A stretch of DNA of 8,977 nt from Actinomycetes bacterium (GTDB taxonomy: Bacteria > Actinomycetota > Acidimicrobiia > Acidimicrobiales > RAAP-2), in assembly GCA_021802025.1 (NCBI GenBank), contig JAKABC010000063.1, forward strand, positions 1-8,977, read 5' to 3'. Both the position numbers and the translations under genes were made by a program. Below are positions 1-5,228 of the stretch, piece by piece. The notes under the pieces are model-generated. The model did no database searches. It saw only the letters and a program-made list of their open reading frames with translations, and was not told where the DNA came from. Position 1 is the first letter of the stretch; each line of letters opens with the position of its first letter.

Positions 1-424
1 CGCCCTGTGGCGCCTCCACGGGGTCGACGCCGCGATGCGCGACGCGTGGGAGCACGGGGTCATCCTCGCCGGGGTCTCGGCCGGGTCGATCTGCTGGCAC
101 GTGGGTGGGCCGACCGACTCCTTCGGTCCGACACTGGCCCCCGTCTACGACGGTCTCGCCCTCGTGCCCTACGGCAACGGCGTGCACTACGACTCCGAGG
201 CCCAGCGCCGACCCCTCCTCCAGGAGCTGGTGGCCAAGGGGTCGCTGCCGACGAGCTACGCGACCGACGACCACGTGGGCCTGTGGTACGAGGGCGACGT
301 CGCCACGCGCGTGGTCGCGGACTTCGACTACGACCCCCAGGGCGGGCCGGCCGCCTACCGCGTCGAGCGCGACGGCGACGGGTCGCTCGAGACCCGCGTG
401 GGCGTGGGCGGCGCCTTCACCTAG
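1..424 (+). CDS. Peptidase E-like serine peptidase (family S51), C-terminal part only
   Basis: The gene is cut by the window start. The reading frame is open from base 2 and gives 140 residues before the TAG stop at 422-424. The fragment carries GVSAGSICW with the nucleophile Ser at bases 77-79, the G-x-S-A-G elbow of family S51 (dipeptidase E / cyanophycinase-like fold). A downstream VHYDSE segment (His at fragment residue 62) sits where the family's catalytic His is expected. S51 proteins are usually about 220-240 residues, so roughly 90-100 N-terminal residues lie outside the window. Family members hydrolyse short, often Asp-containing peptides in the cytoplasm; the substrate here is unknown. 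No signal peptide can be judged. It converges on trpG with a 4-base overlap. Family assignment is fairly sure, exact substrate is not. Confidence 0.8.
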   Translation, partial: ALWRLHGVDAAMRDAWEHGVILAGVSAGSICWHVGGPTDSFGPTLAPVYDGLALVPYGNGVHYDSEAQRRPLLQELVAKGSLPTSYATDDHVGLWYEGDVATRVVADFDYDPQGGPAAYRVERDGDGSLETRVGVGGAFT

Positions 425-1086
425 CGCCCGGGGACGGGCAGCCCCGCGCGCACCGCCTCGGCGTGGCGCCCGAGCGCCGCGGCCGCCTCGCGTGCGCCCA
501 CCACCCCGATCGATACCAGCCAGTTGGCGAGCATGAGGTGGCCGTCTTGAGTCAAGACCGACTCGGGGTGGAACTGGACGCCCTCGATCGGGGCGCGCCG
601 GTGGCGGATCCCCATCACCAGCCCGTTCGCGCGCGCGCTGACCTCGAGCCCCTCGGGCAGGCCGTCCCCGTCGACGACCAGTGAGTGGTAGCGCCCGACG
701 ATGAGGGGGTTCGCGACGTCCCGGAAGAGGCCCTCGCCGTCGTGGGTGATCACGCTCGCGCGACCGTGGACGAGCTCGGGCGCGTGGACGACCCGCCCGC
801 CGAGGGCCTCGGCGATCGCCTGGTGACCGAGGCAGATCCCCAGCAGCGGGACCCGCCGGCCCAAACAGTGGCGCACCATGGCCAGGTCACAGCCCGCGGC
901 GCGCGGGTGGCCCGGCCCGGGTGACAGGACCACCCCGGCCACCCCGAGACCCTCGAGGTCCTCGGGCCCCACGGCGTCGTTGCGGGCCACCACCGTCGTC
1001 GCGCCGAGCTCACCCAGGTACTGGACGACGTTGTAGACGAACGAGTCGTAGTTGTCGACCACGAGCACGCGCGTTGGGGCGTCCAT
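421..1086 (-). CDS. trpG: Anthranilate synthase component II (glutamine amidotransferase)
   Basis: This 221-residue class I glutamine amidotransferase releases ammonia from glutamine and passes it to TrpE to make anthranilate from chorismate, the first committed step of tryptophan synthesis. Visible landmarks are the N-terminal DNYDSFVYN, the oxyanion strand LSPGPGHP (54-61), the nucleophile Cys85 in GICLGHQ, and the His173/Glu175 pair in QFHPES. The roughly 25 residues after the domain core (VGAREAAAALGR onward) are a nonconserved tail. The ATG at 1086-1084 places the first beta strand (TRVLVVDNYDSF) at the usual distance, so this start is good. A TAGGAT box lies exactly 6 bases upstream and no Shine-Dalgarno is visible, pointing to leaderless translation. 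The gene is divergent from trpE. As in other bacteria, the protein could also serve p-aminobenzoate synthase (PabA role) if no separate pabA exists; that cannot be decided here. Confidence 0.93.
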   Translation of the reverse strand: MDAPTRVLVVDNYDSFVYNVVQYLGELGATTVVARNDAVGPEDLEGLGVAGVVLSPGPGHPRAAGCDLAMVRHCLGRRVPLLGICLGHQAIAEALGGRVVHAPELVHGRASVITHDGEGLFRDVANPLIVGRYHSLVVDGDGLPEGLEVSARANGLVMGIRHRRAPIEGVQFHPESVLTQDGHLMLANWLVSIGVVGAREAAAALGRHAEAVRAGLPVPGR

Positions 1087-1092
1087 CGGCCA

Positions 1093-1098
1093 ATCCTA
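1093..1098 (-). promoter_or_regulatory. Leaderless-type -10 box for trpG
   Basis: Read on the minus strand, TAGGAT (TANNNT type) is followed by six bases (TGGCCG) and then the trpG ATG. This spacing would place transcription initiation on or next to the A of the start codon. No purine-rich ribosome binding site lies between. No convincing -35 hexamer is seen 16-18 bases further upstream. The functional reading is inferred from sequence and spacing alone. Confidence 0.6.
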
Positions 1099-1109
1099 CG
1101 GCCGGTGGT

Positions 1110-1115
1110 TAACCT
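1110..1115 (+). promoter_or_regulatory. Leaderless-type -10 box for trpE, inside a GGTTAACC palindrome
   Basis: TAACCT (TANNNT type) is followed by six bases (CTCGGC) and then the GTG of trpE, the same geometry as the trpG box on the other strand. It overlaps the perfect 8-bp palindrome GGTTAACC (1107-1114), which could be an operator half or simply chance. No Shine-Dalgarno precedes the GTG, which supports a leaderless transcript and helps fix the trpE start. The two divergent -10 boxes are only 11 bp apart. Confidence 0.6.
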
Positions 1116-1121
1116 CTCGGC

Positions 1122-2621
1122 GTGGAGACGCTCACCCGAGCCGCCTTCGACGGGCACGTCGCGGCGGGCTACAACGTGGTACCGCTCACCGCCACCCTCC
1201 AGCTCGACCGCGAGACGCCCGTCACCCTCTACGACCGACTCCGCGATCGGGCCTTCTTCCTGCTCGAGAGCGCGGCCCTCGCCGAGGTGACCGGCCGGTA
1301 CTCCTTCGTCGGTCTCGACCGCCTCTGGCGACTCACCACCCGCGCCGGCGAGACGGTCGTCGAGGGGGGCGATCCCCCGAGCGCGCCCTCCCCGCTCGCC
1401 GAGTTGCGCGCCCGGCTCGGTCGCTACCGCGTGGCCCCCACCCCCGGACTGCCCGACCTGCTCGGTGGGGCGGTCGGGTTCGTCAGCTACGACCACGTGC
1501 GCCGCCTCGAGCGGCTCCCGGGCCACCCCGGGGACCCCGGGTGGCCCGAGCTCGACTTCGGCTTCCCGGGGGCGATGCTGATCTGCGACCACCTGCGCCA
1601 CTCCACCACCGTCGTCGCGCTCGCCCTGGTCGAAGGCGACCCCGAGGAGAGCTACCGCGACGCGCGCACCCGCCTCGACGAGCTCGTCGAGCGCCTCCTC
1701 GACCCGGCGCCGGCGTCCGATCCCTTTACCGAGCGCCTGGTGGCGACGGCGCCCGGCCAGCGCGACGCGATCCCCGTGCGCGAGATCGCCGCCCGGCTCT
1801 CGAACTTCACGCCCGAGCGCTACGAGGCCGTCGTCGAGCGGGCCCGCGCCTACATCGAGGATGGCGACGTCTTCCAGGTGGTGCCGAGCCAGCAGTTCGT
1901 CCGGGCGACGACGGTCGACCCGCTCACCTTGTATCGGGTCCTGAGGGCGCTCAACCCCTCGCCGTACATGTACCTGATCGACACCGGCGAGCGCCAGCTC
2001 GTCGGGGCCAGTCCCGAGATGCTCGTGCGCGTCCACGACGGGGTCGTCTCGACTCGGCCCATCGCCGGCACCCGCCCCCGGGGGGCGACCGAGGAGGAGG
2101 ACCGGGCGCTCGAGGTCGAGGTGGTCTCGGACGAGAAGGAGATCGCCGAGCACGTGATGTTGGTCGACCTCGGGCGCAACGACATCGGCAAGGTCGCCGA
2201 GCCCGGCACGGTGCGCGTCGAGCAGCTGGCCCACGTGGAACGCTTCAGCCACCTCATGCACCTGGTGAGTCACGTCGACGGTCGGCTCCGCGACGGACTC
2301 GACGCCTTCGACGCCTTCGACGCCGTCTTCCCGGCCGGCACCCTCACCGGCGCGCCCAAGGTGCGCGCGATGGAGATCATCGACGAGTTCGAGCCCGCCT
2401 ACCGAGGCCCCTACGGGGGGGCGGTCGGCTACTTCGCCTTCTCGGGCAACGCCGACTTCGCCATCACCATCCGCACGGTGGCGCTGGCCGAGGGCTGGGC
2501 CACCGTCCAGGCCGGGGGCGGCGTCGTCGCCGATAGCCGCGGCGCGGCCGAGTACCTCGAGTGCCTCAACAAGGCCTCGGCGCCCCTCCTGGCCTTGGAG
2601 ATCGCCGATCCCTCGGACTGA
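1122..2621 (+). CDS. trpE: Anthranilate synthase component I
   Basis: This 499-residue chorismate-utilising enzyme aminates chorismate and eliminates pyruvate to give anthranilate, using ammonia from TrpG. Seen in order are the LLES motif (47-50) and NPSPYM (278-283), which in TrpE proteins line the tryptophan feedback site. The catalytic domain follows with PIAGTRPRG (313-321), DEKEIAEHVMLVDLGRND (337-354), GTLTGAPK (406-413) and GGGVVADS (465-472). Length and motifs fit TrpE better than PabB or isochorismate synthase: the intact LLES/NPSPYM pair suggests the enzyme is still inhibited by tryptophan. The GTG start is chosen because it keeps the N-terminal segment before LLES at normal length and lies six bases after a TAACCT box. 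There is no leader of a length that could hold an attenuator or T-box. A 9-base tandem repeat at 2301-2324 encodes DAFDAFDA just before the FPAGT segment. Confidence 0.95.
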   Translation: METLTRAAFDGHVAAGYNVVPLTATLQLDRETPVTLYDRLRDRAFFLLESAALAEVTGRYSFVGLDRLWRLTTRAGETVVEGGDPPSAPSPLAELRARLGRYRVAPTPGLPDLLGGAVGFVSYDHVRRLERLPGHPGDPGWPELDFGFPGAMLICDHLRHSTTVVALALVEGDPEESYRDARTRLDELVERLLDPAPASDPFTERLVATAPGQRDAIPVREIAARLSNFTPERYEAVVERARAYIEDGDVFQVVPSQQFVRATTVDPLTLYRVLRALNPSPYMYLIDTGERQLVGASPEMLVRVHDGVVSTRPIAGTRPRGATEEEDRALEVEVVSDEKEIAEHVMLVDLGRNDIGKVAEPGTVRVEQLAHVERFSHLMHLVSHVDGRLRDGLDAFDAFDAVFPAGTLTGAPKVRAMEIIDEFEPAYRGPYGGAVGYFAFSGNADFAITIRTVALAEGWATVQAGGGVVADSRGAAEYLECLNKASAPLLALEIADPSD

Positions 2622-2636
2622 GGCCCGCGCGGGTCC
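2622..2636 (+). terminator. Possible hairpin after trpE
   Basis: Directly after the trpE stop codon, GG-CCC-GCGC-GGG-T-CC can fold as a GC-only stem with a single bulged T; its core CCCGCGCGGG (2624-2633) is a perfect palindrome. No T-run follows, so intrinsic termination would be weak. It sits just before the TATGCT box of the next unit. Tentative. Confidence 0.3.
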
Positions 2637-2641
2637 GACCC

Positions 2642-2647
2642 TATGCT
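2642..2647 (+). promoter_or_regulatory. -10 box of the acyl-CoA mutase genes
   Basis: TATGCT (TANNNT type) lies in the 53-bp gap after trpE. Initiation about six or seven bases downstream would give a leader of about 20 bases carrying the Shine-Dalgarno. The best -35 candidate, CTGAGG at 2618-2623 with an 18-base spacer, matches TTGACA poorly (3 of 6). Transcription by read-through from trpE remains possible. Confidence 0.45.
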
Positions 2648-2660
2648 GGGCACGGCCGAC

Positions 2661-2667
2661 AAGGAGG
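2661..2667 (+). promoter_or_regulatory. Strong Shine-Dalgarno fixing the GTG start at 2675
   Basis: AAGGAGG ends seven bases before the GTG at 2675-2677. It decides the start of the mutase large subunit: the open frame runs upstream to 2561, but that part overlaps the end of trpE in another frame and has no ribosome binding site. Confidence 0.8.
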
Positions 2668-2674
2668 TCGTGCG

Positions 2675-4315
2675 GTGGCGACGACGAGCAACGCTGAGGC
2701 CTGGGCCCACCTCTACGAGCGGGCCCCGATACGCCGGGCCCGCTTCACCACCCTCTCGGGGGTCCCCGTCGAGCCGGTCTACGGCACGCCCTCGAGCGAG
2801 TACCCGGGCCTCTACCCCTACACCCGGGGTATCCACGCCTCGATGTACCGCACGCGGCTGTGGACGATGCGCATGTTCGCGGGCTTCGGCACGGCGCTCG
2901 ACACGAACCGGCGGTTCCGCGAGATCATCGCCGCCGGCGGGACGGGCCTGTCGACGGCCTTCGACATGCCGACGTTGATGGGACTCGACTCGGACGACCC
3001 GATGGCCCTGGGCGAGGTCGGGCGCTGCGGGGTCGCGATCGACTCGCTCGCCGACGTCCACGACCTCTTCGAGGGGATCGACCTCTCGGCGATCACGACC
3101 TCGATGACCATCAACGCCCCGGCCGCGGTGATGCTCGCCCTCTTCGTCGCCCACGCCGAGTCGGCCGGCGTCCCGCGCGAGCGCCTCGGCGGCACGCTGC
3201 AGAACGACATCTTGAAGGAGTACCAGGCCCAGAAGGAGTTCGTCTTCCCGCCCCGGCCCTCGATGCGCCTGGTGCGCGACACCATGGCCTTCACGGCCGC
3301 CGAGATGCCCAAGTGGAACTCGATCTCGATCTCGGGCTACCACATCCGCGAGGCCGGCTCCACGGCGGCCGAGGAGCTGGCCTTCACGCTCGCCAACGGC
3401 TTCGCCTACGTCGAGCTGGCCCGCGAGGCCGGCCTCGGGGTCGACACGGTCGCCCCGCGGCTGTCGTTCTTCTTCAACGCCCACATCGACTTCTTCGAGG
3501 AGGTCGCCAAGTACCGGGCCGCCCGGCGGATCTGGGCCCGCTGGATGCGCGAGCACTACGGGGCCCTCGATGAGCGCAGCTGGCAGCTGCGCTTCCACAC
3601 CCAGACCGCCGGGGTCTCGCTCACCGCCCAGCAGCCCGAGGTCAACGTCGCGCGCACGGCGATCGAGGCTCTCGCCGGCGTGCTCGGCGGGACCCAGAGC
3701 CTGCACACCAACTCCCTCGACGAGGCCCTGGCCCTGCCCTCGGAGAAGGCGGCGCGCATCGCGCTGCGCACCCAGCAGGTCCTCGCCCACGAGACCAACG
3801 TCGCCCACGTCGCCGACCCCCTGGGCGGCTCGTGGTTCATCGAGAGCCTGACCGACGAGCTCGAGCGCCAGGCCGAGGAGCTCTTCGCCCACGTGGCCGA
3901 GCTCGGCGACGGCTCGATGCTCGAGGGCTGCATCCGGGGCATCGAGGAGAACTGGTTCCAGGGTCGCATCGCCGACTCGGCCTACGAGCTCGAGCGCACC
4001 TTCAACGCCGGCGAGCGGATCGTGGTGGGGGTGAACGCCTTCACCGAGGGCAACGACGACAAGGACCTCGAGACCCTCAAGATCACCGACGCCGACGAGC
4101 GGCGCCAGCGCGAGCGCCTCGGCGCGGTGCGCGCGCGCCGCGACCTCGACCAGGTCCACAAGGCCCTCGAGCGACTGCGCGAGGACGCCGCCGACGCCAC
4201 CCTCAACCTGATGCCGGCCCTCATCGACGCGGCCCGGGCGTACGCCACGGTCGGCGAGATGATGGCCACGATGGCCACGGTCTTCGGCCGCTACGTGGAG
4301 GTCCCCACCCTGTGA
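2675..4315 (+). CDS. icmA: Adenosylcobalamin acyl-CoA mutase, large subunit; isobutyryl-CoA mutase-like
   Basis: This 546-residue protein is the substrate-binding TIM-barrel subunit of a B12-dependent acyl-CoA mutase. It matches the methylmalonyl/isobutyryl-CoA mutase family through FDMPTLMG (96-103), GTLQNDILKEY (173-183), SISISGYHIREAG (216-228), RLRFHTQTAGVSLTAQQP-type sequence near 310, and GGTQSLHTN. With a constant offset of 21 to Propionibacterium methylmalonyl-CoA mutase numbering, Gln176 (Q197), Tyr222 (Y243) and His223 (H244) are kept. The two carboxylate-selecting residues are changed: Tyr89 is Phe68 and Arg207 is Gln186, the pair known from isobutyryl-CoA mutase. It lacks the Ile and Asp described for 2-hydroxyisobutyryl-CoA mutase, having Phe68 and Ala95. 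It ends without a B12 domain, which is supplied by the next gene through a GTGA overlap. Automated annotation may call it methylmalonyl-CoA mutase. The exact substrate (isobutyryl-, n-butyryl-, pivalyl- or another acyl-CoA) is inferred, as is the symbol. Confidence 0.87.
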   Translation: MATTSNAEAWAHLYERAPIRRARFTTLSGVPVEPVYGTPSSEYPGLYPYTRGIHASMYRTRLWTMRMFAGFGTALDTNRRFREIIAAGGTGLSTAFDMPTLMGLDSDDPMALGEVGRCGVAIDSLADVHDLFEGIDLSAITTSMTINAPAAVMLALFVAHAESAGVPRERLGGTLQNDILKEYQAQKEFVFPPRPSMRLVRDTMAFTAAEMPKWNSISISGYHIREAGSTAAEELAFTLANGFAYVELAREAGLGVDTVAPRLSFFFNAHIDFFEEVAKYRAARRIWARWMREHYGALDERSWQLRFHTQTAGVSLTAQQPEVNVARTAIEALAGVLGGTQSLHTNSLDEALALPSEKAARIALRTQQVLAHETNVAHVADPLGGSWFIESLTDELERQAEELFAHVAELGDGSMLEGCIRGIEENWFQGRIADSAYELERTFNAGERIVVGVNAFTEGNDDKDLETLKITDADERRQRERLGAVRARRDLDQVHKALERLREDAADATLNLMPALIDAARAYATVGEMMATMATVFGRYVEVPTL

Positions 4316-4698
4316 GCCGCGTGCTCGTCGCCAAGGTCGGCCTCGACGGCCACGACCGGGGCGTGAAGGTGGTCGCGCGGATCTTGCGCGACGCCGGCAT
4401 GGAGGTCGTCTACACCGGCCTCTTCCAGACGCCCGAGTCGGTCGCGGCCTCGGCCATCGACGAGGACGTCGACGTGGTGGGCGTCTCGATGCTCTCGGGG
4501 GCCCACCTCACCCTCGCCCCCCTGGTCGTGGCGGCGCTGCGCGAGCGCGGCTCGACAATCCCGGTCGTCGTGGGGGGCATCGTGCCGCCCGACGACGTGG
4601 CCCTCTTGCGCGAGGCGGGCGTCGCCGCGGTCTTCGGGCCCGGCGCGAGCGCCCAGGAGATCGTGGCGACGGTCTCCGCGCTCGTGGCGAGCCCCTAG
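4312..4698 (+). CDS. icmB: Acyl-CoA mutase small subunit, cobalamin-binding
   Basis: This 128-residue protein is a free-standing B12-binding domain. GLDGHDRG (10-17) contains the D-x-H-x-x-G motif, with His14 the expected lower axial ligand of cobalt. SMLSGAH (59-65) and VVGGIVPPDD (87-96) are the other usual Rossmann-like loops of the family. The GTG at 4312 overlaps the TGA of the large subunit (GTGA), so translation is very probably coupled and subunits are made together. The open frame extends far upstream inside the large-subunit gene, but residues before this GTG do not resemble the family. Separate large and small subunits are typical of isobutyryl- and 2-hydroxyisobutyryl-CoA mutases and of archaeal methylmalonyl-CoA mutase. 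No MeaB/ArgK-type G-protein chaperone gene is next to it in this window. Confidence 0.9.
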   Translation: MSRVLVAKVGLDGHDRGVKVVARILRDAGMEVVYTGLFQTPESVAASAIDEDVDVVGVSMLSGAHLTLAPLVVAALRERGSTIPVVVGGIVPPDDVALLREAGVAAVFGPGASAQEIVATVSALVASP

Positions 4699-4705
4699 TC
4701 TCGCC
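4686..4705 (+). terminator. Possible hairpin over the mutase stop codon
   Basis: GGCGAG (4686-4691) and CTCGCC (4700-4705) are perfect inverted repeats around an 8-base loop that contains the icmB stop codon. There is no following T-run, so this would be at most a weak or Rho-assisted end, or an mRNA-stabilising stem. Tentative. Confidence 0.3.
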
Positions 4706-4723
4706 CGTCTCACGACGAGGCCG

Positions 4724-4729
4724 TAGAGT
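4724..4729 (+). promoter_or_regulatory. Probable -10 box of mscL
   Basis: TAGAGT (TANNNT type) lies 28 bases before the mscL GTG; the expected leader is about 22 bases and includes the Shine-Dalgarno. No -35 hexamer is recognisable. The arrangement mirrors that of the mutase genes. Confidence 0.4.
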
Positions 4730-4745
4730 CGGGCCCACCACCGTC

Positions 4746-4753
4746 AGAGGAGG
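4746..4753 (+). promoter_or_regulatory. Shine-Dalgarno of mscL
   Basis: AGAGGAGG ends four bases before the GTG at 4758, a slightly short but workable spacing. It supports that GTG, which puts the family's N-terminal GFKDFLMRG at residues 4-12. Confidence 0.7.
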
Positions 4754-4757
4754 AATC

Positions 4758-5174
4758 GTGCTCAAGGGCTTCAAGGACTTCTTGATGCGCGGCGACCTGA
4801 TCATCGTCGCCGTCGGGCTGGTCGTCGCGCTCGCGTTCTCCAGCCTCATCTCGGCCTTCACGACCAACATCGTCACTCCCCTGATCAACGCGATCGCCGG
4901 GAGTCCGACCAAGCCCGGCCTGGCGTGGTCTTTGAACGGCCAGCTCATCAACGTGGGCGCCTTCATCTCGGGAGTCATCTACTTCGTCATCTTCATGTTG
5001 GCCATCTATTTCGTGCTCGTCGTGCCCTACCGCTCGATCATGGCCCGTCGCGGGACGACGGTCTTCGGCGCGCCCGAGCCGCCCCCGCCCACCAAGACCT
5101 GCCCCGAGTGCCTCTCGAGCGACGTGCCGGTGGCCGCCACCAAGTGCTGGCACTGCGCCAGCGTCATCGGCTAG
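4758..5174 (+). CDS. mscL: Large-conductance mechanosensitive channel with C-terminal zinc ribbon
   Basis: This 138-residue membrane protein is an MscL-type pressure valve that opens under membrane tension and releases solutes during osmotic downshock. The N-terminal GFKDFLMRGD is typical, followed by TM1 (about 14-36), a short periplasmic loop (about 45-66) and TM2 (about 67-92). Aligned to E. coli MscL with an offset of two, the hydrophobic gate Leu19/Val23 becomes Val17/Leu21, Gly22 stays as Gly20, and conserved Gly26 becomes Ala24. Instead of the usual C-terminal amphipathic helix bundle there is a proline-rich linker (PEPPPPT, 106-112) and a zinc ribbon with CPEC (115-118) and CWHC (130-133). 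I believe similar zinc-ribbon tails occur in other actinobacterial MscL proteins, but could not check. The gene appears to be monocistronic, with its own -10 box and Shine-Dalgarno. Confidence 0.88.
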   Translation: MLKGFKDFLMRGDLIIVAVGLVVALAFSSLISAFTTNIVTPLINAIAGSPTKPGLAWSLNGQLINVGAFISGVIYFVIFMLAIYFVLVVPYRSIMARRGTTVFGAPEPPPPTKTCPECLSSDVPVAATKCWHCASVIG

Positions 5175-5197
5175 GCCGACCCCGACCCGGCACCGAG

Positions 5198-5214
5198 GCC
5201 CGCTCCGCTCGGGC
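5198..5214 (+). terminator. Hairpin after mscL, abutting the livG -10 box
   Basis: GCCCG (5198-5202) pairs with CGGGC (5210-5214) around a 7-base loop, extendable by a G-T wobble, and is followed by TAGTTT, a short T-rich tail. An alternative stem CCGAG (5193-5197) / CTCGG (5208-5212) is mutually exclusive with it. This is the most terminator-like structure in the window, though the stem is short. Confidence 0.4.
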
Positions 5215-5220
5215 TAGTTT
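5215..5220 (+). promoter_or_regulatory. Probable -10 box of the liv importer genes, near-leaderless
   Basis: TAGTTT ends eight bases before the livG ATG, so initiation six to eight bases downstream would leave a leader of zero to two bases. No Shine-Dalgarno precedes the ATG. No -35 match is seen. The box directly follows the hairpin at 5198-5214. Confidence 0.5.
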
Positions 5221-5228
5221 GGCGCCCA

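Noticed and set aside
1087..1121. Tryptophan attenuator, T-box or leader peptide before trpE
   Set aside because: Only 35 bp separate the divergent start codons, and no small frame with Trp codons or competing stems is present.
750..2273. 507-codon open frame on the minus strand opposite trpE and trpG
   Set aside because: Composition is that of a shadow frame in GC-rich DNA (runs of R, G, E, D, H), no family motif, and it lies over well-supported genes.
1052..2536. 494-codon plus-strand frame overlapping trpE in another frame
   Set aside because: Arg/Pro/Gly-rich out-of-frame translation; trpE in the adjacent frame has all family motifs.
2561..2674. Upstream extension of the mutase large-subunit frame
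   Set aside because: It overlaps the end of trpE, resembles no mutase N-terminus, and a strong AAGGAGG sits seven bases before the GTG at 2675.
2429..4159. 576-codon open frame on the minus strand opposite the mutase gene
   Set aside because: A shadow of strong third-position GC bias; low-complexity EGV/LGRD-type sequence, no start signal, entirely antisense to the mutase large subunit.
3832..4311. Upstream extension of the mutase small-subunit frame
   Set aside because: Out-of-frame reading of the large-subunit gene, Arg/Gly-rich; the cobalamin domain begins right after the GTG at 4312.
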